The translations under genes and the position numbers were made by a program. Of a DNA stretch of 64,000 nucleotides, positions 9,780 through 21,776 are shown piece by piece. Positions within the stretch are counted from its first letter, which is position 1; every line of letters begins with the position of its first letter. The stretch is from Odontocerum albicorne (lineage: Eukaryota > Arthropoda > Insecta > Trichoptera > Odontoceridae). The notes beneath the pieces were generated by a model that saw only the letters and a program-made list of their open reading frames with translations, had not been told where the DNA came from and ran no database searches. The stretch spans positions 17,547,226-17,611,225 of the forward strand of contig OX463854.1 of the NCBI GenBank assembly GCA_949825065.1, in the 5' to 3' direction.

Positions 9780-11570
9780 AAAAATTTTATTAGAAAGATT
9801 GAGAAGAAAGATAAAAAAGAAAGTTTTTGGTCAAGTTTGAAACTTGTGGAAAGATGTGTGGCAACAAGTAAAACAATGTATTGTACGTTTATGGATTTGG
9901 TTAAAGCATATGACCGCGTGATAAGAGGCAAGCTAAGGAAAGTATTGAATGAATATGGTGTCGAACATAAATTAATACGTAGTTTAGCATCACTCTGTAT
10001 CCTATTGATCACAAGGCGCACCAACGTTCTTAACCCTAAAGAATTGGAGATTACCGAAAGACTTTCGATAACATGAAGAAAAAATATTCTGACGTATTTT
10101 GAAAACGTTGCTAAAATGAATGACGAATGTTTGTATAAGTCGGTGAACACGGTAACAATTGAGGAAGAGAGCAAGGTGTTCTATGAGATTAACGGATCAA
10201 ATAAAGGAATGAACATGATCTTCTTTAAGCGTTGCATTCAACTTGTTCCAAGATCGGGAAGGATGGAGACAGGTGGTGCGCCGAGCGAGTTCAAGACATA
10301 GCAGAAGACTACGACGTACAGAATTGAGCACGCGATGAATGAGATCGCAATTGAGCACGCGATGAATCATCATTATATGAAAGAAGACCATATATAAGAG
10401 TTAACGGTATTTTTACTAAGTGGTTTAATATTTTTAAAGGGGTGAAGCAAGGATGTGTTATGTCACTCTGGTGGTAAAATATTAACACGGATTCATGCAT
10501 GAATAAACTTCATAGTCAACGGGGACATACAAATGTGGAATAGGAATGTGTGCAGATTGCTGGGTATACTTATTATATTTATTTATTTTTATCGACGGTA
10601 CATGGTACATACCTTACATAATTATTTAAAAAAATAGTCAGTGTTTCATTTGTTTCAAAGAAAAATATACTAATAATAAAAAAACAGTTTATAGCAATTC
10701 GAGAAAACTAAATAAAAGATACATCAACATAATAAAAAAAAGAGGTAATACATAAGTAAGCAAGCATAACATGGTGGTATTAGCGAAGAACGAGGCTGAA
10801 TTACAGAGTTTGGTAAGTGAATTATATGCCAGATGTTAAGAAAAAGATCTGAGGATAAATGTTGAAAACACCGAAGGAAAAATAAATGTGAGGTTTGGGT
10901 GAGCAATGAATTATTATAATAAATAGAGTTTTTTGCTATTTAGCTAATATTTTATCAGATGATGGAAAAGTTACGGAAAATATTGAACGACATATAGAAA
11001 CAGGAAACAAAATCAATAGGTCACTAAAACCCTCGTACTCAAACCGAATAGTATCAAAATCTGCTTGGAAGATAGTGCACAACTGTGTTTTACTACCAAC
11101 TTTGATATATCAGGAGTGGAACGTAGACGTGCAAAAATACTGAAAGGAGCTAAATAAATGCTGTAGAAATGCGTACACTGGGAAGAATATATGGGGTGAT
11201 AATGTATGACAGAATATGAAATGAAGTGATGAAAATGTAGAACTTGAGGCTGATTTATTGAGAAAGATGGATAAGAGCACTGTTTGATAATTTGCGCACA
11301 CGAAGAAATATTAACAAAACAAATATAAAATGTAAATGTTAGTGGAAACTGTGGTAACGAACGACCAAGAAAAATATGGTTGGATCAAGTGAATAATATT
11401 TTGAAATATAGAAATGTAAAAAGTTCGATAAATCTTAGAAGCTGTATGAGAAAGTTTGTTAAACAAATATTTCACTTCTTTTACATCCATACGGTTTTAA
11501 AAAAGGCGAAATGTTGTGTCGAGATAGGAATGGTATTCATGTCGTGATAGGGTTTATGTTTGTATGCATT
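9780..11570 (+). mobile_element. Decayed LINE reverse transcriptase (family R)
   Basis: A series of short frames in the correct order for a LINE ORF2 C-terminal half. At 9885-9970 it reads YCTFMDLVKAYDRV (motif A) and LNEYGVEHKLIRSLASL. At 10400-10475 it reads VNGIFTKWFNIFKGVKQGCV (motif B). Near 10770-10850 it reads MVVLAKNEAELQSLVSELY. From 10950 onward come SDDGKVTENIERHIETGNKI, NRIVSKSAWKIVHNCVLLPT and, near 11365-11390, RPRKIWLDQ-like sequence. It has many stops and frameshifts and no intact domain. The region around 10200-10390 is rearranged, with a short internal repeat (ATTGAGCACGCGATGAAT twice). Confidence 0.78.
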
Positions 11571-13227
11571 TAATTGAGATGTTATCTCAATATTATAAGT
11601 AATCCGATAAATATAATTAATAGTTCTCTCCTCAACCTATTTTTCATTTAAACACCTATGTACGTCTTTACTCCGCCTATTCACCCTATTCCGTTATTAG
11701 GAACAAACCCTTCCCTTTTTTACAAGTGACCATGCACATATGGTATATATTTTAGAATTGTAATTTATTTCCTAATCACTTGATGAAGAAGGCAGAGATC
11801 TATGAAACCAGAAGGGAACTCATTTAATTAAATAGTGGTGAGTACAAACATAAGAAAGTTTAATTTATTGTATTAAACTAATATAATCAAGTTAATAATT
11901 TTTTTTCAATATTTTTGCAAGAGAAAAAAATAAATGCTTTATATTAATCTGTAAAATAAATAAGCTCAAATTTGGTTACTAATCGCTCGAAATGGCCTTT
12001 TGAAACGGTAAAATTTTCATAAAATATCTATTTATCACGACAATCCTTTCTCTCCTGAAAGCACAAACATCTCCGAAATCCTCCACTCTCTCCCTCTTTC
12101 AGTGAGTTCAAAGCCCATTTGAAATGTGTCAAGATCCTCGGGACATAAATCTTTTTATACAAAATGTCTCTGATGGAAAGCCAAACACAAAATTGAAATC
12201 GTGAAAATATCGAGATGAGACGAGTGGATCACCCCAAGACAAAAACAAGTTCAGAATTGTCTACGATATAAATCTTTTTCACATTAAAAATGACTTACAA
12301 CTTTCAAATTTTGTTAAACGATTTCAACGTGAAACTGAGCTATTTCTTTCTTTTTTAAATTTTACTCAAGAGAATCACGATTCTGGTTTTTTTATCGACT
12401 TGATATCACGGCACAATAACTCTCAAATTGAATCATTAAAATATAAAACACAAAATAAATTATGGTATACAAAGTATGTTGACCATTCGTCTTGTAAATT
12501 ATTAGCATTTGAAATGTATAGCCCATTCAACACTTCTTACGTACAAAAATTATAGTTGATTACTTAAATTTAAGAAATTATTTTTAGATTGAGAACGATC
12601 GAGAATGAAATAAATAAATATAAGAACTTGTTCTAAAAATATAACCGTGATCCAAGAGAGAAGAGAGAAAGGTTTTAAAGACTATGTTCAAGTTTTCGAA
12701 ATTGAATGAATTACGTGATTAATATGGTAAAATACGAGTACATCAGCCATATTGTAAACCACAGATTTATAATTAAAACCAAAGTATTAACTGTAACCCT
12801 GTTTATTTTAATTTGAATCCGACATTCGGACAATTTTCACTATAATGATTTGGCAGAATTGGAAATGGGATGTAAATAACTGTAAAGTTAACGAAGTTGA
12901 AATATCATTATTTTAATTATTAGAAATCCATTAAAACGGATAAGCGAGAACACTATGACTTAGTTGGTAAAAAAATGTGTTCTGCACGGTTATTTCGGAT
13001 TAATTTATCATTCCCGATTTTACCAATACAGGGAGTCCTTGTTAACTTAATACTTTTACTACATTTCTCATCATGCAAACTACGACCAGTTTCCGATTTG
13101 TTTATGTGTATTGCGGGATATTTATGCATGTATCTATCTGTAATCTACTTCACTCCTGTCAGTTTAATTTAAATTTAAGTGTTATTCTTATTTATCTCGT
13201 AAGGTTTGATTGATTTACGTTTCAAGT
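11571..13227. other. No gene recognised
   Basis: Mostly A+T-rich. The stretch 12000-12250 is more complex (CTGAAAGCACAAACATCTCC; GATGAGACGAGTGGATCACC) and could be conserved non-coding DNA or an old element. A weak SINE-head-like piece (TATGACTTAGTTGGTAA) lies at about 12956-12972. Confidence 0.4.
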
Positions 13228-13400
13228 GATGACCACCGTGACCTAGTTGTCAGGACGCCTGTCTTAGAATTCAAGAGTGGCGGACTTGATTTCCATTTAC
13301 GCCTGATTTTTTAAAAAGGTTTCAATCTGGTTTTCACCTTAGGCTTCTTAAGCGTACGAGTTATTCTGGTTGATTGAGAAATATCACACTGAAATACACC
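13228..13400 (+). mobile_element. SINE (family S), degenerate tail
   Basis: The head reads GACCACCGTGACCTAGTTGT and the body has CTGATTTTTTAAAAAGG and AATCTGGTTTTCACCTTAGG. The tail keeps only GGTTGATTGAGAAATATC. The B box is diverged. Confidence 0.6.
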
Positions 13401-14947
13401 CCCCAGGATGTACTATGTACTACTAAAGTGTAATATAATACAAATGTTCAATAGTTACAGATTATCTGTTCAAGACGTATCCTATATCTTTTCGAATAAA
13501 CTGTGCGATACGGTTCTGAAATACTGGAATAAAATAGTCCACAAAACAGAGAATGCGATCACGTACCAATAAGGTGACGTAACCAAATCAACGAGGTCAT
13601 TAGTACAAACGCAATAATATTGATAAGGATGTCAAGAAACAAAGAACAGTTTGAAGCTTCACTGGTATTCATTCTGTAAGTGCTTATCCATTTCGAAGTT
13701 TGACAATCATCATGGCTATCTTGCTCTTTGAGGCTTCTCTGAACAATCTGAGAATATATACGGTACTACAAAGAAACCACTCTCGAAAATTCTTCAACTA
13801 AGATAAGCGTGTTCAAAGAAACTTAGAGAAGTGTGTTTGTGATTGAAGGAAAGAATAATATCAAGTACAAGTAATTAAATACAAGCAAAAATATAATACT
13901 TGAGTAGGAAAAATAAAACATATTTCAAGGAAAACAATAATACGAAATTGTAGTGCAAATTAAAAAAAAACAATAGCTTAAGAAACAACGTAAATAAATT
14001 ATGGAATTACCAGTCTATCAGTCTAGACCTTAGTTTTAAGAAATACTGGAGAAGGACCTTTCTAAACTCACCAACATCCACATTAAAAGTTTCAACCAAT
14101 CCAGACATGTAGTTATCCACATTTTGCATTATCACGAATTAATTAACAACAACGTGAAACTGTCGTTAGCAAATTGCTTTCGACGCACTTTAATTGTTTT
14201 TGTGATATTGGAAAGAAAATAACTAAAACAATATAAAATTTATCGTTAAATAGGACAAACCATAAAGAAATCCGCTTTAAAAGCCATTCTTCTAATGCGG
14301 CGACAAATTACTCATGCAATAAAAAATTTATAGTGACATCGACATAAATAATGGAAAATTATTCATGAAAGACTCGTGTGGAAAATTGCTTAATGTTTTG
14401 GAATAGCAATATTTCATTCAGAATCCAGGACAGTGGGCAGTATTATATCACACTGTCATTATTTACAGTACAATCTGGTAGGTTTATTTCCATGTAGCAA
14501 TTTTTTTCATACAGCCTAAAAGGTATCAAATAAGTATTGAATGAAAACGAGACTGGAGAAGGTAATTTTTTATACTCATAATTATTTTTTATGGATAAAC
14601 TCTTCAGTGATAAGTTATCTTCTGCTTCTTCAGTCGTCTTCCTCATAACTGAATATATCATCAACTCCATAATATCAATTCCATTTTACTGTGCTGGTAT
14701 CCTTCATACTTTTCAAAGTTCTTTCACACGACAGCAGCAATAAGGAGGTCAATACCGTTCTTTACATTATCGGTTCATCGAGTCAAGGATTTGCCAAACT
14801 TATACTTTTTCAGTTACGAAGTTCAAATAATCATTGCCTCTCCAGATGATATGTACCAAGAATTACAGAATATTTAAAGAAAAGCAAAATAACAAAGCTA
14901 CATAAGATAGAAAAATCTGAATTTGCTGGAATTTCGAAAATATTGAC
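13401..14947. other. No gene recognised
   Basis: A+T-rich non-coding DNA with no recognisable frame or repeat. The 75-codon minus frame at 14443-14670 matches no family I know. Confidence 0.45.
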
Positions 14948-15088
14948 GATTTCTGTGGCCTCCTTTTTTAAATAAGAGTGTTAGTCTGGTTTCACTTAAG
15001 ACCTCTTTAACATGTTTCTGATTGGTTTGAAAAGATGACAGCATGCCAATAAATTCACCACTTTATCATTCACATAACGAAAGTAATA
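14948..15088 (+). mobile_element. SINE (family S), head lost
   Basis: The body and tail are present: TTAGTCTGGTTTCACTTAAG, ACCTCTTTAACATGTTTCTG, GATGACAGCATGCCAATAAA and CATAACGAAAGTAATAAAT. It abuts a LINE remnant on its right. Confidence 0.5.
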
Positions 15089-15089
15089 A

Positions 15090-15510
15090 ATGCGGAAACG
15101 ATTATTGGCTTGCGTAGAATATCGTATATAACAATATTTGACAGAGTTAGAAATTATCGGACAAAGGATAATTGCTGGTTAGAGATACCATAAATGTCAT
15201 AAGTACAATTAGGAAAACAATCTTGAGATTGTTTGACCACATTGAGAGAATACATTGCAAAAGACCTGCGATACAAATTTAAACGTCTGAAATAAACGGA
15301 GAGCGAGGCAGAGGTAAATCGAAGAAAGAGTGGAAACAGATAGTTGAAAAAAAATTACTGAAGGAAGTGCCAGAAGTGTGAGAAATAGGATAGTATGTAT
15401 AACGTGATATATGGATATGAACTAAACGAGTGCAGTATGTTTGAATATAAAAGCGTAGAGATCTGTCCTCTCTTCCAACTCAAAAGGGATATAGGCTTTG
15501 TACGTGTAAA
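15090..15510 (+). mobile_element. Decayed LINE C-terminus (family R)
   Basis: Broken frames read in the order expected for this type: a piece like FDRVRNYRT near 15140, then ENNLEIV followed by an HIERM-like stretch at 15230, then EGSARSVRNRIVC near 15360 and RSVLSSNSKGI near 15460-15490. The same order occurs at 60.3-61.0 kb. Full of stops. Confidence 0.5.
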
Positions 15511-17219
15511 AAGTAAAAAAAAAAATATATTGAAATATTTTTTACATGATCAAACCATTTCTGAACAGTTCTCAACATCCAAGAATAAATCCACGCTTAC
15601 TGATGCCAAGAACAGTCCTCCGACAAGTAAATAGACATTGACCTGTTGCTTCACGTCTGTTTTTCTTTAACTAAACATAATTATGTTTGGATAAATAAAA
15701 GTTTTTAGTTCACAATACATTTATTAGAAAGAAAAATTACATTTTTATACAAACAAACAAGTAAATAAATACTTTCGAATCCATTTCAATAAATAATGAC
15801 TGAATGTTAAACGAAACTGAATAATAATATATAGGTATCAAAATTTATATTGGTTAGTTATTGGTAAAAATATAAATCTCCTGTACACTGTTAGCTGTTT
15901 GTATATGTCTCGCGTGCATTTAAATATGTCGCAAAAATCCCTTACAATATCTACAAAAAACTACCAAATCTCATCAACTCAGATGAGTATAAAACTCCTA
16001 TAGAGCTTTATTTAGACCCCAGGACGATTTTGATTCAAATCGATCGATCGCTCACTATCTCCCTTCACACCCAATATCATAAGATCCTGCTGCACGTTAT
16101 CCAAAAGCCTGTATATCTGCAAAATCGTCTTCTGGAGTATTGTTTAACTTCCATAATATTTGTTAATCGCGTCAATGTCAATCTGATTACATGCCTATTC
16201 ATGCTAACATTCACGACAGTTGCCTCGTCAATTTTCGAGTTTCATCGTTAGATCTCAGTTTCAACTCTTCTACAGCCTGTTTTGAACCAAATATCTGAAG
16301 TAATAGTTCGTTTTCGAAGTTGAATTACTTTTGTTAGTCTTGAGTTTTTTTAATGTGTCTTGGCCCACGCTTTGAACCCATATGTTACTACATCTAAGAT
16401 GATCGAATTGTTCATTCTCTGTTTGACATTATAGTACGGCGTCTTACAGCTCAGCAGTTCGTGAACACGTTGCCGCTCTGATTCCACTTTGGACCAGGAC
16501 AGCAGCAAAGCCAGTTCGACAAAAAAATATGGAACTTGTTATTCTTTTGAATAATTCAACTGTCGGTGTTGGATGCATGAATTGAAATGAATTGAGTCGG
16601 TGTTGGATGCATGAATTAAGCTCTTAGTATTCAAAGAGATTTTTAAAACTGAAAAGTAAACTATTCGTTCATGGACGACTACTCAGTCAACGTATTGCTA
16701 CTAACACGATATGACGTGATTGGAGCAGTTATGATTGTTCTTTGAAAGTCAAAACGATCAAGAATTACGAGTATTTATAGTATAGGAGTAAAAATATCCC
16801 AAGTTATATAAAGTTTCCATACCAAATATTATGACAGAAGCTTGCAGACGATAATTAGGGAGGAAATCTGCCAACTTTTCATTTACTTTGAAATTTCTAC
16901 TTAAATACAGTGCTTCCCAACGGTGGAAGTATGTACATAATTCTTATGTGGTATTAGGGCTTTTAAGGGTTCATTGTGGTTTTGAATATTCCTATAAAAA
17001 ATTGTTTTGAATATTCCTATAAAAACAATAAAACATACAATAAAAAGACAGTGAGAAAACTGGATAGAAACATAATATCATTTTCCTTTTTTTCAAGGAA
17101 AATTTATTTCATTTTTTATTTCATTTTGAGAACGCGTACACATTTTTTGTTTGTTGCCTTCAAGCACCGTTTTATAAAGAAATATGAAATCGTACATAGC
17201 ACAGGTAAATCGTCTGGTA
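15511..17219. other. No gene recognised
   Basis: A+T-rich. Small local duplications occur at about 16563-16620 (GGTGTTGGATGCATGAATT twice) and 16981-17026 (TTTGAATATTCCTATAAAAA twice, period 25). A minus-strand piece near 16330-16400 (VVTYGFKAWAKT) faintly recalls the YGSETW region of LINEs, too weak to call. Confidence 0.4.
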
Positions 17220-18009
17220 CAGAGGTGACCAACTTGTTTGTTGTCGCGATCGACTTTTTACATAAAAAAAATATGGCGATCTGCCTATCGAATTTGCGAA
17301 AATTAATACATGACACACTGTTATTTCCAAGAAAACTTACAAATTCTCCATCAGAAAATGACTTGCATTTTTTGCTAAACGATAGCTAACTGAATGATGC
17401 GCTAGTCACACTGCAAGTGGTTTTAAAATTGATATTTGAAACACATTTTACTGTATCAATAACATAGATTTGAATTATTTAATTTTACTTCTTCTTAAAT
17501 CACTGTTTAACGAATACTCCAACCGATATTTGCGATGTAAAGATATAAAATATCTTTCCAAATTACCTTTCTTAGTATAGTTACCAATGACTGACAACGA
17601 CATTTTCTCTGTAAAAAAGTGTGCTCTCATTCTTCGTGAAAATGTTAAGTCCTGGATTTTTTTTAAATTGATCATTTTATTTGGAAGAGGCTAAAAATTT
17701 CCAAAGGAAAATAATGTACACTTTTTACACCACAGCTTAGAAACATTAGTTAGAAGATTGTATTTCTATTGATTTGTGATACGTTGGGTGGGAGACTCAT
17801 ATATAAAGTTGTATACTCACCGGGAGAAAGACAAAAGGTGAATCAAACGACAACACACTCCGAGGGCAGATATGTGCCGACTGCGTTGATAAGTGCATGC
17901 GCGTAATGAAATTTACCAATATCGCCCGCTATATTGTTAGTTACAGAGACGGCCACAAATTGCTTCCTGATCGACCAGTCGATCGCAATCGACCTGTTGA
18001 CCATCCCTG
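17220..18009 (-). mobile_element. Non-autonomous hAT element with 8-bp target duplication
   Basis: The left end is CAGAGGTGACCAACTTG and the right end, read inward on the minus strand, is CAGGGATGGTCAACAGG; both continue into a CGATCGAC-rich subterminal block. This is the start pattern of hAT elements. Flanking octamers are GTCTGGTA (17212-17219) and GTCTAGTA (18010-18017), a 7/8 match fitting the 8-bp duplication of hAT insertions. On the minus strand 17675-17475 reads GNLERYFISLHRKY then RLEYSLNSDLRRSKIK, resembling the BED zinc-finger region of SPIN/GTF2IRD2-type hAT transposases (NLERHFKTLHKKY, PPKSELRKKK). Near 17400-17340 it reads ASHSVSYRLAKNASHFL, like the next conserved block. The DDE domain is missing, so this is an internally deleted derivative. 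Confidence 0.82.
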
Positions 18010-18017
18010 GTCTAGTA

Positions 18018-18642
18018 TATTTAATTATCAAACAAGAGCCTCAAAAGGGTAACCATCTACAAACCCAAACTGAAAAACCAGCACTTTTGTTTAACGATCT
18101 AATAATTTCTTACTTTGCAATTCCTGACGTGTTCTGTGCTGGCTTCACTTTTTATCATATGAATACATTTTCTATTCACACTTACAACAAAAGTATCCAA
18201 TATATTTTGTAACTTTGAAAGGCGAATGTCTTTCACCCAGAAGTTTCGCGTTCGATAGCCGATGCAACCAAAAATGACATCGTCTCAATCTAGTAACAAT
18301 ATTCGAATGCTCGAGACGTGTTTGTTATAAGTGTTGTCATCTGTTCACGTCAAGTAGATTTGTTATGCGATGGTGAACTGCAAATAATGTGACCAATTTG
18401 TATGTCATATTATATTTTGGTATAATACCCCCCAACATACTATACATATCTGAATTCAATCAATCGAAAATTTGAGCTTAAAATCACTGGAGTAGGCATG
18501 GAACTCGTTTGTAATCACGTGTCTTAGCAACACTACTGCACGTAAAGAGCAACAACACTCGCACACGTCTACGAGTAGCAAGTGAGAGTAATATTATCAA
18601 ATAATTTATTTTACCAGACTGGGACTGTTTTTTTTTTGTTTT
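18018..18642. other. No gene recognised
   Basis: Non-coding sequence between the hAT element and a SINE pair. No repeat or conserved frame seen. Confidence 0.5.
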
Positions 18643-18800
18643 ATCTCCGTGGCTTAGTCTTCCAACTTGAAAGTTGAGGGTTCGATTTCCGTTAAGACCT
18701 AGTTTAAAAAAAAAGACTCCAACATAATTTTTACTTAGAGCTTCTTTAAATTTTCTGATTGTTTGGAAGAGATGTCAATAAGACCAACAGGTTAAATTTT
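18643..18800 (+). mobile_element. SINE (family S), plus strand
   Basis: The head has CTCCGTGGCTTAGT (A box) and GAGGGTTCGATTTCCGTTAA (B box). The body and tail are shortened, with GATTGTTTGGAAGAGATGTC and AATAAGACCAACAGGTT. It is tail-to-tail with the next fragment. Confidence 0.65.
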
Positions 18801-18805
18801 ATACA

Positions 18806-18892
18806 AAAAAAATGGAATAGTATCGGGAATTGAAACCGAAACCCCCGGATAGAAGTCAAGCGTCTTATCACATAGGTCGTCATATTGAGAAG
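18806..18892 (-). mobile_element. SINE (family S), head fragment, minus strand
   Basis: The minus-strand head is recognised from ATTGAAACCGAAACCCCCGG (B box region) and AAGCGTCTTATCACATAGG (A box region). Only the head half is present. Confidence 0.55.
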
Positions 18893-18894
18893 TA

Positions 18895-19070
18895 CTGTAC
18901 AAAAAAAATCAAACATACACATACATAGCGCCACGTCATTATCCTGTCGAAGAAGACAGAGAGGACAGAGCGCCATAATTGTATATTTCGACACACATAT
19001 TCTTAGCTTCTTCTATATTCATACACCTTCTCAAACAACTTCAACGATTTCTCTGACTTTCCACGTTAAT
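18895..19070 (-). mobile_element. Possible LINE 3' end (family R)
   Basis: It shares an order of blocks with 32140-32290: ACACATA near the start, CACACATATTC, then CACCTTCTCA, ACAACTT and TTTCTCTGACTTT. In the 32-kb copy this is the C-terminal end of a LINE on the minus strand. No readable domain remains here. Confidence 0.38.
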
Positions 19071-20061
19071 GAATATTAAAAAAAATATTATAAAATCTGA
19101 AATTCTAAAATACGATCCACGCATTTACACCAAAGCTGCTAAATCGAAAAGAATCCTCAAAAAACGATAAAAAATAATGATCTATTCATTGAAAATTAGA
19201 ATTAAAAAATTACGTCAAATCCAAGGCGTTTTCAGCCGCAAAATGGAAAACAATTGACGTCTCGCCAGAGAATTTCCACCGCATTAATAACTATTGTCAA
19301 GGGTTTCCTCGAAACCTTCTACACCAATGGCTCGGGCCCGACGCTAATTATTCTCGATAGAAATTCTTCGAAGGATCTTATACTCTGAAATCTAACCGCA
19401 CTGAAGGAGAGTGGTAGTATTTTGTAATCTTGAAATTATTATATTTTCCAACATCCGCCCAGAGCCTTGATGGTAATGCTGGCGAATATTTGGAATGAAT
19501 ATGTATAATATTTAGGATGGATAAATATTTATAAAATTTAGTTTGACGTCAGTCATTTGTTATGCTTACTCTGACATGCGTTAATATTAATTGATATATG
19601 TATTCAAAGTCAACAAGATAAAATAGGTTGATATTTTAATGTTAACGAGTGCCTTTCAGTCAACTTTCGGGGTTTCATAAATCTTAAGGTTTAAAAATGG
19701 ACGAGAATGGCTTACGTGTTTATTTATCTGTTTTCATTGTTGTCGTTTTTAATTTGCACATTTGTTAATTTACATGACAAGTATATATAATATACTATAT
19801 GAAAAACAAGTAATTTAAAGTGGACATTATTCAATAACATTTATCTATCTTTGTTACCTATCACGTTTCGTGACCTAGGCAAGCTAGGTGTTTGCCCGTG
19901 CCTTACTGAGGACACATAAATATGAAAAAATATGTAAATAGTTTTACAGATTGCTGATTATTTTTTTATCATTTATTGAAAAAAAGGATTTGTCATTAGT
20001 CGATTTATTTCAGTAACTTGATGAAATGTGAGACGAGAGTCAATTTTTGAGGTGCATGGCT
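19071..20061. other. No gene recognised; one complex stretch
   Basis: 19230-19400 is less A+T-rich and non-repetitive (CGCCAGAGAATTTCCACCGC; CTCGGGCCCGACGCTAATTA) and could be conserved non-coding sequence. The rest is ordinary A+T-rich DNA. Confidence 0.4.
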
Positions 20062-20177
20062 ACGCTAGACTACAAGACTTCTCTGCGTAAGGTCACCGGA
20101 CCGAACCCTGCGCTGTGTGACGCTAGACTACAAGACTCCTGTGCGTAAGGTCACCGGACCGAACCCTGCGCTGTGCG
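20062..20177. repeat. Tandem duplication, 2 x 58 bp
   Basis: Copies start at 20062 and 20120 (ACGCTAGACTACAAGACT...GTAAGGTCACCGGACC) and differ at only a few bases. G+C is higher than in the surroundings. Confidence 0.95.
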
Positions 20178-20309
20178 AGAGTGCTTCCATCGAATGACAG
20201 GCATTTTTACCGCCAGGTATTCGTGAGTTTAAGGATACATATGACTACGGTCATATCAATTATTAAAAACAACTGTATCACAATATCGTCCATACATTTA
20301 TTATACACA

Positions 20310-20713
20310 CATATAGGTTAATATCATCACGCCATATCCTTTCCGGGAAAGGCAAAATACCGAATCTCCACACTGTTTTGTCCAAACACACAACTTTCGC
20401 TTCCTCCATATCTAAATTCATACATTTATTGCACAAACTTCTATTTTTCCTTTTTTTCTTCTTTAAAAATCTAGTCCACTTGATCCAACCACGTTATCCC
20501 CGTTTTCTATTCTTTGCACTTTTAACATAGCTCTTTTCATCATCTAGTATCATCAATTTTAGTAATGTACTAATTTCTAACGACTTCATTCGTCCTTTCA
20601 AACATAAATTTTCCCAATTTTGACTTAGTGCACATGTGCACATGTCTCGTCTCCACACCATTAATATTACTTGAATCCTTATTCTACCAAGACCAAGCTT
20701 CACTCCTATGAGT
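20310..20713 (-). mobile_element. Decayed LINE fragment (family R), low certainty
   Basis: The minus strand has a 69-codon frame (20494-20703) with MVWRRDMCTC and ENLCLKGRMKSLE, and downstream GKDMA-like sequence near 20330-20345 similar in style to family R C-termini. Homology is weak. Its upstream end coincides with the arm of the perfect hairpin at 20681-20750. Confidence 0.35.
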
Positions 20714-20750
20714 CTTAACTCATAGGAGTGAAGCTTGGTCTTGGTAGAAT
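20681..20750. repeat. Perfect 33-bp inverted repeat, CTTA loop
   Basis: Arms at 20681-20713 and 20718-20750 are exact reverse complements of 33 bp around the 4-base loop CTTA (20714-20717). Such a perfect foldback must be recent or maintained. Confidence 0.98.
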
Positions 20751-20785
20751 TTGTTGGTGCCCACCTTAGTGGGCACCAACAAATT
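20748..20785. repeat. Second perfect inverted repeat, 17 bp, CTTA loop
   Basis: Arms at 20748-20764 and 20769-20785 are exact reverse complements around the loop CTTA (20765-20768). It overlaps the end of the preceding hairpin by three bases and has the same loop sequence. Confidence 0.98.
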
Positions 20786-21279
20786 GTTAAATATTACTAT
20801 TTTTTTAATTTTATCAATAGTTTCAAATGATTTCTATATTTCCATTGTGGTGTTTTCCTTGCAATTATTGCCTTATTTATTATTTAATTTATTTTTCTGT
20901 TTTGTATGTTCTTCATTAATTATATAAATTGTGAACACGTATTATACTTTTATCTAAATATTTCTCCAATACATCAAGGAAGTATAAGTTATATGTATTC
21001 GTGAAAAAATATATACAACAATCTGTTTGATATCTGATAAACCTTTTCATATGAAAGTTTTTTTAAACTTCATTATGGCCTAAAAGCACCAATGAGATTT
21101 ATGGCAGAAGTTTTCAAATAACGAGAGCTAATAATACTCGTATACCTGCGATAACCGTTTTAAAAATCCATCGTATCGAAGTAAAACTTGGCGATTTTTA
21201 AACTACGTGTAATGAAATGCAGTTGTGTTCTAATTTAATATCGATGTTAATAAAAATTACTTATAAAGATAAGGTCATG
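20786..21279. other. No gene recognised
   Basis: A+T-rich non-coding DNA. No element signature. Confidence 0.5.
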
Positions 21280-21545
21280 AGACTAATAGCGAGTATAAAA
21301 GTCAAAAGTGCAAGGTAGAGGTAGACATATGTAGAGATGTCAAGAAATGGAAGACGTAGACTGAGGATACTTGGCTGGATTTAGTGAACCTATTTGAAAG
21401 AAATTTACGTGAGAAGTATAAATAATAGAATATTGTCCATGGCGAGATGTATGAACGGGGAGGAGAGCAAAAGTTGTGTGGTTGGATAAAAAATAATGGA
21501 GATCTGTTTTCTCTGCCTAGCCCGCAAAGGAAAGAATGATATGTA
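21280..21545 (+). mobile_element. Decayed LINE C-terminus (family R)
   Basis: Broken frames include RRLRILGWI near 21360, then MARCMNGEESKS, and a piece like KIMEICFLCLARKGKNDMY at about 21490-21545, corresponding to the DRKKWRSVFSAYPxGK ending of family R. It is followed directly by a SINE in the opposite orientation. Confidence 0.42.
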
Positions 21546-21559
21546 TGTGCGGCATGGGA

Positions 21560-21776
21560 CTAAATGTATTGTTTGTCCATTTCGTTGTATAAAGTACAAC
21601 CTGACGGATTTGTGTAAATGTGTTGTAATGTAATCGTCTGATGCCACGTGTAAATCTGTTCTAACGACAGGTAGACTGGAGCCCCTTTTCAAAAAATTGG
21701 GTACCAAAGTGAATCTAACCAGCGATCCCATATTTAGAAGAAGATAAGCGTCTTATCAACTAAGCCACATAGACCG
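21560..21776 (-). mobile_element. SINE (family S), minus strand
   Basis: From the plus-strand left: tail (TTCGTTGTATAAAGTACAAC), diverged stem-loop, CAGACTGGA-like body (GACTGGAGCCCCTTTTC), B box complement near 21705-21730 and A box complement ATCAACTAAGCCACATAG at 21755-21773. Nearly full length but diverged. Confidence 0.75.

Noticed and set aside
16976..17389. A 137-codon plus-strand frame
   Set aside because: It crosses the left border of the hAT element and is low in complexity; no family resemblance.
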